Shown here piece after piece: positions 28,493 to 36,545 of a DNA stretch of 64,000 nt. Origin of the DNA: Treponema brennaborense DSM 12168 (GTDB lineage Bacteria > Spirochaetota > Spirochaetia > Treponematales > Treponemataceae); contig NC_015500.1 in assembly GCF_000212415.1 (NCBI RefSeq), positions 1,302,001 through 1,366,000 on the forward strand, in the 5' to 3' direction. Numbering within the stretch: position 1 is the stretch's first letter; every line of letters starts with the position of its first letter. Made by a program: the position numbers and the translations under genes. The notes under the pieces are model-generated. The model saw nothing but the letters and a program-made list of their open reading frames with translations, had not been told where the DNA came from and did not search any database.

Positions 28493-28521
28493 TTGACGCT
28501 TTGCGTTCGGAAAATTATGCT
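28493..28521 (+). promoter_or_regulatory. Promoter of the MBL-fold gene, leaderless layout
   Basis: TTGACG (28493-28498), spacer 17, TATGCT (28516-28521), then 6 bases to the ATG at 28528. No Shine-Dalgarno. Confidence 0.65.
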
Positions 28522-28527
28522 GTACGA

Positions 28528-29436
28528 ATGCAATGCGTATTACTTGGCACCGGCACCAGTCACGGAATTCCCGTTATCGGCTGTTCGTGTCCGTGCTGTA
28601 CTTCTTCGGATGCACGCGACAAAAGGCTCCGTTCCAGTTTGTGGATAACGGACGGATCTGCGGACAGCGGAGCGTATACTTCCATTATAATAGATACGGG
28701 ACCCGAATTCCGCATTCAGGCGTTACGGTTCGGAATAAAGAAATTGGATGCGGTTTTTTTAACGCACGGACACGCCGATCATCTGAACGGTTTGGACGAC
28801 GTGCGTATTTTTTCCCATACGTGTCCCGGCGCCGCTGCGGACAGTTCCGACGCGGGACTGCCCGTATACGGAAACGCTCAGACGATAACCGACGTGCACG
28901 AACGTTTTTCCTATATTTTCCATCCGCCGACGGAAGGCGGCGGCACGCCGAAATTGCATACCGTCGTGTGCAGCAGTAGCCGGGACGCAGAAGGTATCAA
29001 GGCTGGATCTCTGACGCTGATTCCCGTTCCGTTGCTGCACGGTTCTCTTGAAACGACCGGTTGGCTCGTTTCCGACGGGCGGTCGTCCGTTGCGTATCTG
29101 ACCGATTGCAGCGTTATCCCCGATTACTCGATCGCACTGCTGCAGTCGCAGCGTACGCCCATAGAACATTTGATTATAGACGGCCTGCGCCGCCGCCCTC
29201 ACGATACGCATCTGTCATTCGACGAATCGATCGCTTACGCACTGCGTGCCGGAGCGAAGCATATTTGGCTGACGCATATCTGTCACGATATGAAGCATGA
29301 AGAAATCGACTCGTACGTACGGGCGTACGATCTTAGACACACCGATTCAGAGAATCGGACGTGCCGGGCTTCGACCGTTGCTCCCGCGTACGACGGACTC
29401 GTGCTGCGCGTTCCGGATTCCGCCGGAACGGAGTGA
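28528..29436 (+). CDS. MBL-fold metallohydrolase (PhnP-like phosphodiesterase)
   Basis: 302 residues. The N-terminus LLGTGTSHGIPVIGCSCPCC and the metal motif FLTHGHADHLNGLDD are typical of PhnP/RNase Z-like metallo-beta-lactamase proteins; IDTGPEFR precedes it and HIWLTHICHD supplies late ligands. PhnP hydrolyses cyclic phosphodiesters in phosphonate breakdown, but no phn genes are near, so the substrate is open. The cluster CSCPCC may bind structural zinc. The ATG at 28528 is set by the promoter and the family N-terminus; the open frame extends upstream without family similarity. Confidence 0.85.
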   Translation: MQCVLLGTGTSHGIPVIGCSCPCCTSSDARDKRLRSSLWITDGSADSGAYTSIIIDTGPEFRIQALRFGIKKLDAVFLTHGHADHLNGLDDVRIFSHTCPGAAADSSDAGLPVYGNAQTITDVHERFSYIFHPPTEGGGTPKLHTVVCSSSRDAEGIKAGSLTLIPVPLLHGSLETTGWLVSDGRSSVAYLTDCSVIPDYSIALLQSQRTPIEHLIIDGLRRRPHDTHLSFDESIAYALRAGAKHIWLTHICHDMKHEEIDSYVRAYDLRHTDSENRTCRASTVAPAYDGLVLRVPDSAGTE

Positions 29437-29439
29437 AAC

Positions 29440-31242
29440 TTAAATAGTACCTTCGTATACGAGCAGCTGTGTACCGTCGATAGTGACGACGAGTCCCGAT
29501 TCGAGCGTCGTCGTGGCGCCGGCTACGCTCGTAAGCCAAACCAGATTCGGATTGACCATAGCCAGAATCTGTTCCGAAAGTTCTGAACCGTGTTCGGCGA
29601 TAACACCGTTTACTATGCGCAGTATCGGTATGTATTCCTGCGTGATGTTCCGGCAGACCAGAATTTCGCCGCCGTGATGTTTGAGCAGACCCCGCGCTTC
29701 GCCGGGAGTTGCGGCGCGCACGATGCGGCCGGATGCTTTCGGTTTTTCAGGATCGGCGCTGCCGCCGGATAAACCGCGAGCGAGTACGTTGCCCACCATC
29801 AGTACGCGCACCGTGTTCAGCATGAGCGGGCTGAACAGCGGTACGCCGGCCGCCAATACGATTCGGTCTGAGATATGGATAGCGCCGGCGTCGAGCGCCG
29901 TTTTTACAGCGTTTTGAATCATTTCGTTCGAGTCGTCCGCGCGTTTCGTATGGAGCGGTACGACGCCCCAGTACAGCAGCAGCTGGCGCGCTACGACGGG
30001 ATCCGGCGTTACCGCGATGACGGCTTGTTCCGGGCGGTATTTGCTTATCATATGAGCGGTGTGCCCCGAAAGAGTCGGCGCAATGATGACCATCGCTTTT
30101 ACGTCGCGCGCGGTGGTATAAGCGTTTCTGGCCATTATGAGACCGATGTTGCCGATCGGATAGTATTCGTCGGACATGTCTTCCGTATTCATTTTCCTGC
30201 AGAATTCCGCGGAATCTTCAACGGTAACGGCGATGCGCGCCATCGTCTTTACGGCTTCCACCGGATAGGCGCCGTTCGCCGTTTCTCCTGAAAGCATGAC
30301 GGCGTCGGTACCGTCGAAGATGGCGTTCGCCACGTCGGTCAGTTCGGCACGAGTGGGACGCGGATTGACGATCATGGAGTCGAGCATTTGAGTCGCCGTG
30401 ATGACGGGTTTGCCCGATCGGCGGCATATTTCGATAATATGTTTTTGGGCGAGCGGAATCCGTTCGGTGGGCAGCTGTACGCCCAAATCGCCGCGGGCTA
30501 CCATGACACCGTCCGCCGCTTTAACGATTTCTTCTATATTATTGAGCCCTTCTTCGTTTTCGATCTTGGCGATTATTTTTGCGCGGCTGTTGATTGATTC
30601 AAGGTACCGGCGGATTTCGTTTACTTCGGATGCAAAACTGACGAAACTTGCGGCGACGAAATCGATTCCCTGTTCGGCGCCGAACGCGAGGTCGCTTTTA
30701 TCCTGATCGTTTATGATCGGAAGCCCCGCGTGTATGCCGATAAGATTGACGTTTTTCCGGCTTCCGATGCTGCCGGTATTACGCGCGACGCACCGCACCG
30801 TTTTGCCGGTAACTTCGGTAACGTCGAGTTCCAAGAGACCGTCGGCAATGAGTATACGGACGCCGGGAACGGCTTTTTCAGGGAGTGCCGTCCAGGTTAC
30901 GGAAAGCCGTGCCGGCTGCGATTCAGTTGCCGCCGTCGTTTCCTGCCCGTCGACGGTAATCAGAATCGTGTCGCCGGTGCGGATCGTAACCGTTCCGCCG
31001 CCGGCCGTCATGCCGGTACGGATTTCGGGCCCTTTCGTGTCAAGCAGCAGCGCGACGGGTATTTTCAATTTTGCGGATACCCGCTTTACCCGATCCATTG
31101 CTTCTTTGTGCGTATCGTGTGTTCCGTGCGAAAAATTGAAACGGGCAATATTCATGCCGGCCTGCACTAATTGTTCTATTATACTGTCGTCGGCAGTGGT
31201 GGGACCCATCGAGCAGACGATTTTGGTCTTTCTGGAAAACAT
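29440..31242 (-). CDS. pyk: Pyruvate kinase with C-terminal PEP-utiliser-like domain
   Basis: Glycolytic enzyme of 600 residues converting PEP and ADP to pyruvate and ATP. The N-terminus RKTKIVCSMGPTTAD, the metal and substrate site IAKIENEEGLNN, and the catalytic VMVARGDLGVQLP and KPVITATQMLDSM segments are canonical. After the normal end (about residue 475) there is an extra domain of about 110 residues resembling the PEP-utiliser mobile domain found in Bacillus-type enzymes (GEILVCRNITQEYIPILR). The ATG at 31242 fits the promoter; a GTG two codons upstream is possible. Convergent with the MBL-fold gene, 3 bases apart. Confidence 0.94.
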   Translation of the reverse strand: MFSRKTKIVCSMGPTTADDSIIEQLVQAGMNIARFNFSHGTHDTHKEAMDRVKRVSAKLKIPVALLLDTKGPEIRTGMTAGGGTVTIRTGDTILITVDGQETTAATESQPARLSVTWTALPEKAVPGVRILIADGLLELDVTEVTGKTVRCVARNTGSIGSRKNVNLIGIHAGLPIINDQDKSDLAFGAEQGIDFVAASFVSFASEVNEIRRYLESINSRAKIIAKIENEEGLNNIEEIVKAADGVMVARGDLGVQLPTERIPLAQKHIIEICRRSGKPVITATQMLDSMIVNPRPTRAELTDVANAIFDGTDAVMLSGETANGAYPVEAVKTMARIAVTVEDSAEFCRKMNTEDMSDEYYPIGNIGLIMARNAYTTARDVKAMVIIAPTLSGHTAHMISKYRPEQAVIAVTPDPVVARQLLLYWGVVPLHTKRADDSNEMIQNAVKTALDAGAIHISDRIVLAAGVPLFSPLMLNTVRVLMVGNVLARGLSGGSADPEKPKASGRIVRAATPGEARGLLKHHGGEILVCRNITQEYIPILRIVNGVIAEHGSELSEQILAMVNPNLVWLTSVAGATTTLESGLVVTIDGTQLLVYEGTI

Positions 31243-31248
31243 GTCCAC

Positions 31249-31277
31249 AGTATGCTGAAGGAACGATTATAAGTCAA
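31249..31277 (-). promoter_or_regulatory. Promoter of pyk, leaderless layout
   Basis: TTGACT (minus strand, 31272-31277), spacer 17, CATACT (31249-31254), then 6 bases to the ATG at 31242. No Shine-Dalgarno. Confidence 0.7.
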
Positions 31278-31358
31278 GAGGGCGGTTTCCCGTATCAGGT
31301 CCGATAACCCGGTCGGCTTAAACGGATGTTTTGCCGACCGGATACCGTGCCTGTGCGT

Positions 31359-33548
31359 TTAAAATTTCACGCCGAACGAAAACGACGGGTACAGTGCGAC
31401 GGCAGTATCCGAGACCGTGAACTGCAGCGGGTTCCTGTGCTCCCAAATGGCGAACGCGCCGTCGTTCCAACCGCTTACGTGCAGATCCGCAGTGAACGCG
31501 GCAAAGAAAGACAGGTGCTTGAAAATCGACACGTTCGCGGTAACGCGCGCAGACGGCATGTTCATTCCGCTGAAATAGGACAGCAGCTCTTTGCCTTTTG
31601 CTTCAATCGTTTGCGACGGCGCGTTATTTTCAACGAGTACGTGCATTTGTTCGTTATACTGTGATAAAAACGCTATGTCGAAAACGCTTTTCCAAATCAA
31701 TTCCATATCGAAAGAAAAGTGCTTCCATCCGGTCCGGCAGCCGACGCCGAATCCGGTGATTGCATACGAGTCTTTCCGTACGTTCTTTCCGGCCAGCCAG
31801 GTGGTATAGAATTCTTTCGTACCGCCTTGATACTGCACGAACATGTTGCCTTCGGTATCGAAATAGAACGCCGGCGACATGATGCCGTCGTATATGAAGT
31901 TCAGCAGTCCGATAGAGGCACCTTTGCAGTGGTGGGCAACGTTGATCGGCGCGATTTGAACGCCTTCAACCGTATCGGCAACGTTAACGATACCGGCAGC
32001 TTGTAATCCGCTGATATACGACGTAGTGTTTACCAAACCCGCTGCCTGAATTCCTTTGAAATTGCCTTTATTGACGTTAACCAGACCCGCTGCCTGAATT
32101 CCCTTGAAATCACTGGCATTGACGTTAACCAGTCCCGCTCCCTGAATTCCCGAACCGGAACCGGCTGTATTGACCAAGCCTGAGCTCTGAATGCCGGTCA
32201 TCGAGCCGCTGACGACAGAAGTCCAGCCGGATCCTTGTATGCCTTTCATGTCTTTCGTAACGATACTTATCAGACCCGATCCTTGAACGCCGACAACGTA
32301 CGTATTTTTGCCGACGAGCATGTTCGCCGACAAATTAACCAAATCGTCCGGCTTGAACGGGAACGTCAGTCCCGGTACGAATCCGACGACGACCGGTGTG
32401 CCGGTTTTCAACTCGTCGAGCGCGGTTTCTTCCGGTTCCGCCGGATCTTCTGGTTCCGGATTGTCTGCTCCGCGGGCCGTGTTCCGCACCCGTGAAATCG
32501 GTTTAAGTTCGGTTGAGTCGAATAGATACGTTTCGCTGCTTTTTAAGACGACGGATGCCTGTGCCGTCGCTGTTGCAGTGATTACGGTAACGATATACGA
32601 ACCGGCCGGAAGCGCGAGCGCCATTTTACTGCCGGTAATTTTGTTTATTTCCGAGACGAGGCGGCCTGCCTGCGTACGGATAAGGAATTTGCCTTCCGCT
32701 CCGGATGGAATGACGAGTACCGATTCGGCGGAGGAAATGTCGGTCAGCACCAAATCTCCGGAGCCGACGAGCGTTATGTTGTACGCCGGATGCTGCGGGC
32801 CGATGGAACTGTTTTCCGTGAGCGCGAGCGTTTCGTTGAACGCATAATAATACAGTTCGTTCAGGGAAACTTTTCCGTCGCCGGATGTATCCGCGGCACC
32901 CCGTAAGCCGGTGACCATTGCGTGAGAAAAAAACGACGCTTGAATGCTGTCCGATTCCTGCGATGCTTCGCTTTCGGAGCTTGACGTCAGATACGCGTGT
33001 CCTTTGACGATGTTGGAATCGTCCACCAGAAACGATTTTTGGCGCTGGCCGCCTTTAGCCCGAACGAAATTGCCGGAAAAACACGAGTCGAGTATGACGA
33101 CGTGCACGTCGCTGGGAACTTCGTTGATGCGCTCTTTGAGCTCTTCGTATCCGTAGGAATTTTCGCCGAACAGCAAGGCGTTTTCATCGGAATGACCCGA
33201 ATAGTAAAAGATGAATTCCGTACGTTTGGCGTTCGTTCCGCTTTTTTTGATACGTTCCGTGATTTCATCGACAGTTCGGTCGACAATTTGTTTGGTGGGA
33301 GAAAGCAGCAGATAACTGTTTTCCTGCGGAATGCCGCCGATTTCGGTCATCGTGTCGGCGAATCTGACGGCGTCGCTTCCCGCGTACCACAGCGTTTCTC
33401 GTCCGCCGCCGCCTTCGTTCGAAGCGACGTAGACGGCGTACCGCTCGACGGCGACTTGATTTTCAGCCGCCTCCGGTGCGGCGAATGCTGCGGCTGCGGC
33501 TGCGAGTACATATACGGCGGCGGCAAACGTTTTCATTTTATTCGGCAT
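31359..33548 (-). CDS. Secreted caspase-like peptidase with surface-repeat and barrel-like C-terminus
   Basis: 729 residues. An Ala-rich signal peptide (about 1-24) precedes a C14 caspase-like domain with the catalytic dyad His119 (FYYSGHSD) and Cys156 (ILDSCFSGN). A canonical 12-residue EF-hand loop follows at 220-231 (DTSGDGKVSLNE). After a Ser/Thr and acidic linker come about eight 14-16-residue repeats of the form GIQxAGLVNV, like the Leptospira LA_2272 surface-repeat proteins, then a C-terminal region ending in Phe that resembles an outer-membrane strand. Proposed: a calcium-responsive surface or periplasmic protease. GGAGAG lies 7 bases before the ATG. It is third in an ECF sigma/anti-sigma operon, 12 bases after the second gene. 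Confidence 0.85.
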   Translation of the reverse strand: MPNKMKTFAAAVYVLAAAAAAFAAPEAAENQVAVERYAVYVASNEGGGGRETLWYAGSDAVRFADTMTEIGGIPQENSYLLLSPTKQIVDRTVDEITERIKKSGTNAKRTEFIFYYSGHSDENALLFGENSYGYEELKERINEVPSDVHVVILDSCFSGNFVRAKGGQRQKSFLVDDSNIVKGHAYLTSSSESEASQESDSIQASFFSHAMVTGLRGAADTSGDGKVSLNELYYYAFNETLALTENSSIGPQHPAYNITLVGSGDLVLTDISSAESVLVIPSGAEGKFLIRTQAGRLVSEINKITGSKMALALPAGSYIVTVITATATAQASVVLKSSETYLFDSTELKPISRVRNTARGADNPEPEDPAEPEETALDELKTGTPVVVGFVPGLTFPFKPDDLVNLSANMLVGKNTYVVGVQGSGLISIVTKDMKGIQGSGWTSVVSGSMTGIQSSGLVNTAGSGSGIQGAGLVNVNASDFKGIQAAGLVNVNKGNFKGIQAAGLVNTTSYISGLQAAGIVNVADTVEGVQIAPINVAHHCKGASIGLLNFIYDGIMSPAFYFDTEGNMFVQYQGGTKEFYTTWLAGKNVRKDSYAITGFGVGCRTGWKHFSFDMELIWKSVFDIAFLSQYNEQMHVLVENNAPSQTIEAKGKELLSYFSGMNMPSARVTANVSIFKHLSFFAAFTADLHVSGWNDGAFAIWEHRNPLQFTVSDTAVALYPSFSFGVKF

Positions 33549-33560
33549 ATCGTGTCTCTC

Positions 33561-34313
33561 CTATTTTAATATCAGCATGTCGCTGACGGCGGCGTTTTGC
33601 GGAACGCATTCGGATAAGTCCGACGTCATGATGTCCGCCGGATGTTCTTTTCGCAGCGCCGCCGTGATCTGCCGTACGGAAAACGGTTTTTCCGCCGTTA
33701 CGAATACGAACCGTTCAAACACCGGCGCGTCGTCGAGTTCGTATGAAAAATCAAGCGGTATTTCCTTTCCTGCGGAAAGTTCCGCGCTGACGTCGGTATC
33801 GGGAAAGTGCCGGGTAACGATACCGTTTCCGTCGATCGAAAATATGGCGCCGTATCCGCCGGCTGCAACGTAGCTTATCTGAATGAGGTCGCCCGCGGCG
33901 GCGGAATCCCTGTTTTTAAGCCGTACGATACCGTCGCCGTTTTGTTTGTACAAGTGCAGTGCGTTTTGCGCAGCGCCTTTGACTCTGATTGCGGCGGCTT
34001 TGTCGGGGCTGGCGGCGGCGTCCGCCGTCCGGGATTGTATTCCCAGAGAAACGGCGGCGACCAATACCGCGGCCGCGGCGGCCGGTACGCATACGCTTAA
34101 AAACATATGGCGGGCGGCGCGGCGTTTTACTTCCGTTTCCCGGTGCAGCCGGAACCGTTTGCGCTGAACGTCCGGTTCCATGCGGTGCGCCGGATACGCC
34201 GCCAAAATTTCCCGATCAGATTCTTCCAGCCGCCGCAGGTATTCGGCGGATGCGCCGCCGCCGCTGAGTTCTCCCAGACGGATCCGTTCGTATGTGAATG
34301 CGTTATCTTTCAT
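33561..34313 (-). CDS. Membrane anti-sigma-factor-like protein with DUF4384-like domain
   Basis: 250 residues. The cytoplasmic part (about 1-66) is charged and ends in an Arg-rich stretch; one membrane helix is at about 69-90; the outside part holds a beta-rich domain (GDLIQISYVAAGGYGAIFSIDGNG) resembling DUF4384-type modules often seen with caspase-like proteins. By position, between an ECF sigma gene (11-base overlap) and the caspase gene, I infer it binds the sigma factor and releases it on an envelope signal. A classical zinc anti-sigma motif (HxxxCxxC) is absent. Confidence 0.65.
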   Translation of the reverse strand: MKDNAFTYERIRLGELSGGGASAEYLRRLEESDREILAAYPAHRMEPDVQRKRFRLHRETEVKRRAARHMFLSVCVPAAAAAVLVAAVSLGIQSRTADAAASPDKAAAIRVKGAAQNALHLYKQNGDGIVRLKNRDSAAAGDLIQISYVAAGGYGAIFSIDGNGIVTRHFPDTDVSAELSAGKEIPLDFSYELDDAPVFERFVFVTAEKPFSVRQITAALRKEHPADIMTSDLSECVPQNAAVSDMLILK

Positions 34314-34818
34314 ATCGTGTTCCTCCGGCGCAGGTATGCGCCTTTTTCCGCAGCGCGGACAGCCGCTTTCTGATTCCCGATACGGACATGCCGACCTGAG
34401 CTGCGGTTTCTTCGAGCGTCAGACCGTCTACGTAATGGATCAGCGCGATGTTCCGCGTCGATTCTTTGGTTCCGTTGAAGATCGTGTCCAGAAAAAGCGC
34501 GGCGTCCGTTACCTGCTCGTGCGCGGCGGCGGTGTCTGCGATTTCCTGTATGACGTCTTCTATCTGCGGCGCCCAGCGGATTGCGTCCGCCCTCATTTTG
34601 TTCAGACACACTCGGGTCGCCGTAGTGTAAAACAGACTGGCACAAACTCCGGTCAGAGAATCCTTGTGTTCGAGTATCCGGGCAAAGACATCCTGCATTG
34701 CGTCTACTGCGTTTTCTTCATTTTGCAGCAGGTATCGGCAGCGGCGCAGGACCATAGGTCCGTACTTTTCATACAGTTCCGCGAAGTTGTAATCTGTCGT
34801 GTTCGTTTTTGACTTCAT
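34303..34818 (-). CDS. ECF-type RNA polymerase sigma factor
   Basis: 171 residues. Region 2 is seen in YEKYGPMVLRRCRYLLQNEENAVDAMQDVFARI and region 4 in GLTLEETAAQVGMSVSGIRKRLSALRKKA. I choose the ATG at 34818, which has AGGA 12 bases upstream; a GTG 11 codons earlier is less likely. It heads the sigma/anti-sigma/caspase operon, overlapping the second gene by 11 bases. It probably directs its own operon and further envelope genes; no second copy of a matching promoter can be identified here. Confidence 0.85.
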   Translation of the reverse strand: MKSKTNTTDYNFAELYEKYGPMVLRRCRYLLQNEENAVDAMQDVFARILEHKDSLTGVCASLFYTTATRVCLNKMRADAIRWAPQIEDVIQEIADTAAAHEQVTDAALFLDTIFNGTKESTRNIALIHYVDGLTLEETAAQVGMSVSGIRKRLSALRKKAHTCAGGTRYER

Positions 34819-35179
34819 TGTACAATTTGTTCCTGTCGTATAATATAACACACCGGTATGCAGAATTCGTCACTTGATCTGAAAATAAAAGGCGTTTTAT
34901 CCGTGCGGTGCAGCGGACGGAGCGGAAACGGATGGAACTGAGGGGATTGCGTGCGGAGCGGCGAATGAATGCGGCCGTGCGCGCTATCGTTTGCACGGGA
35001 CCCGTTTCCGGGCGCATTCAGACTAGCCCGGATTGGAGGGGCCGGTCGAAGACCGGGTGAAAGGGGGCGCGGGCGACCGATACGCCGATCGTTTTTCGGC
35101 GGGTCCGCGCTCCCTTTTACCGGCCGGGAGGGAAAGCCCCGAAAAGCCGGTTTGCGTTACGGGGCGCTCAAAATAAAGA
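34819..35179. other. Intergenic region holding a GC-rich structured element
   Basis: 361 bases between the ECF sigma gene start and the 3' end of the barrel-like protein gene, both on the minus strand. From about 35020 to 35170 it is very GC-rich with nested inverted repeats. 35053-35123 folds into an almost continuous hairpin: CCGG, one bulged G, then TGAAAGGGGGCGCGG against CCGCGCTCCCTTTTA, with an inner stem CGCCGA/TCGGCG. An alternative small hairpin CCGGTC-GAA-GACCGG at 35042-35056 uses the same bases as the foot of the long stem. No credible coding frame. It could be an RNA gene, a terminator-like element or a dispersed repeat. Confidence 0.5.
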
Positions 35180-36370
35180 TCAATACGAGCTGAATTTCGT
35201 TTTATAGCCCGATTTTACCGAAACGAGCGAACCGTCGGCGCTGCTTTCGTTTCCGTAGCGGTATTCGTATTTCAGCAGTTCACCGGGAACGTCGGGTGAG
35301 ATCCACCATTTGAACGATATGCGTTCTTTGCTTGAACCGTATTCGTAGACCAGTTTTTCGGCGTTCCAGGAACCTGCGGGAACCGAAACTTTTTCGGTGC
35401 CTTGCGAGTATTCTTTGATGGCTGCAAAATCGGCGGGAAGGCCCATCAGTGCGGCCGATTGCGCGTATGCGCCGGATGATTCGGTCGGAGAGGACGGTAC
35501 CGGGAAGACGTATTCTTCGATATCTTTCGTTTCGGAATCGTAGTACCGTATTTTCTTTACGCGCAGCTGCGTGTCGATGAGGGCTTCAAATTCAAGCGAT
35601 TCGCCGTCGACTTGGTAGCGCAAATACCACCAGGAGTCCGCGCCGTCAACTTTTTTGAGCAGCGCAATTTCGCTTGCCGTTTCGTTCGTTTCATTCGCGT
35701 CGTACTGTTTCTGCTTCCAGCTGATGCCTTGTCCTTCGGCCAGTGCGGTGTAATAATCGGGATACAATCCGCCGACATAGAATGCGGCGGCGAACACTTG
35801 ATTGAAGGCGGCTTGCATTGCCGCCGCGTTGCCCGCCTGAACGGCTCCCGTATATTTGGCTTTGATTCCGTTGAAGTCCGGTTTGTTTTTGATCCAGAAC
35901 CTGATGCCGATGTTGACCGGAATCGATACCTGCAGTCCGCCGCCGCTGCCGAACGCGAATCCGGCGGAAGGAACGATTTGGGCGTACGGTTCTATGAAAT
36001 CGTTCAGAAAAAACGCGTTGACACCGATCGGAATGCGGCCGCCGACGCTGAATCTGAACGGACTGATCGCCGCTCCCGCGTAGGCTCCCGCTCCGGCGTA
36101 TAAATTGAACGTTTCCGTCAGCGGTTTGTTGATAAGCCAGAAATCTGCGAACACGGCGAACCTTTTGAGGCCGTTCGATTCGCTCAGTCCGAATACGAAC
36201 GGGCTGGTTTCCGTAAACCGGAACGTAATCGCGACGTCTTCGGCGAACGAAGCTTCCGTCGTTCCGTTATCCATGATACCGATGGCCGGTCCGCCTTGGA
36301 TACCGATTCCCTGTGCAGAAATCGCCGCCGCGGCGCACAGCAACAGTACGGGCAAAATAATTTTTTTCAT
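35180..36370 (-). CDS. Exported protein with outer-membrane barrel-like N-terminal half
   Basis: 396 residues with a clear signal peptide (MKKIILPVLLLCAAAAISAQ). Residues about 20-175 alternate polar and aromatic strands rich in Gly (NLYAGAGAYAGAAISPFRFS, GGRIPIGVNAF), like a small spirochaetal outer-membrane barrel. The second half (about 210-396) is soluble and beta-rich (WWYLRYQVDGESLEFEALID) and could be a lipoprotein-chaperone-like fold. AGGAGG lies 5 bases before the ATG at 36370, which overrides the longer upstream frame. Function unknown. A hairpin with a T run lies about 100 bases upstream. Confidence 0.7.
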   Translation of the reverse strand: MKKIILPVLLLCAAAAISAQGIGIQGGPAIGIMDNGTTEASFAEDVAITFRFTETSPFVFGLSESNGLKRFAVFADFWLINKPLTETFNLYAGAGAYAGAAISPFRFSVGGRIPIGVNAFFLNDFIEPYAQIVPSAGFAFGSGGGLQVSIPVNIGIRFWIKNKPDFNGIKAKYTGAVQAGNAAAMQAAFNQVFAAAFYVGGLYPDYYTALAEGQGISWKQKQYDANETNETASEIALLKKVDGADSWWYLRYQVDGESLEFEALIDTQLRVKKIRYYDSETKDIEEYVFPVPSSPTESSGAYAQSAALMGLPADFAAIKEYSQGTEKVSVPAGSWNAEKLVYEYGSSKERISFKWWISPDVPGELLKYEYRYGNESSADGSLVSVKSGYKTKFSSY

Positions 36371-36461
36371 ATATCCTCCTGCTTTGAATTGATCGGCGCC
36401 GCGTAGTTCCCGGAGAAACCGTACCGGACGCTTCGTTTCAGTATAAGTTGAGATCAGATGG

Positions 36462-36488
36462 AAAAAAATCACCCGAAACGGGTGATTT
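36462..36488 (-). terminator. Hairpin with U-tract in the leader of the 35.2 kb gene
   Basis: The stem AAATCACCCG/CGGGTGATTT with a 3-base loop is followed on the minus strand by seven T. On the plus strand only four T follow. No minus-strand gene ends here, so it may be an attenuator in the leader of the barrel-like gene, or insulation from antisense transcription. Confidence 0.5.
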
Positions 36489-36510
36489 TGCGGCGTAAAA
36501 GCGTTTTCTT

Positions 36511-36539
36511 TTGTTATATTCATGTATCCGTGTTATAAT
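36511..36539 (+). promoter_or_regulatory. Promoter of the LuxR-type gene, leaderless layout
   Basis: TTGTTA (36511-36516), spacer 17, perfect TATAAT (36534-36539), then 6 bases to the ATG at 36546. Confidence 0.7.
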
Positions 36540-36545
36540 TTCAGT

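Noticed and set aside
34938-35179. Arg/Gly-rich open frames across the GC-rich hairpin element
   Set aside because: Composition follows the hairpin sequence and no start with a ribosome site exists; a structured element explains it better.
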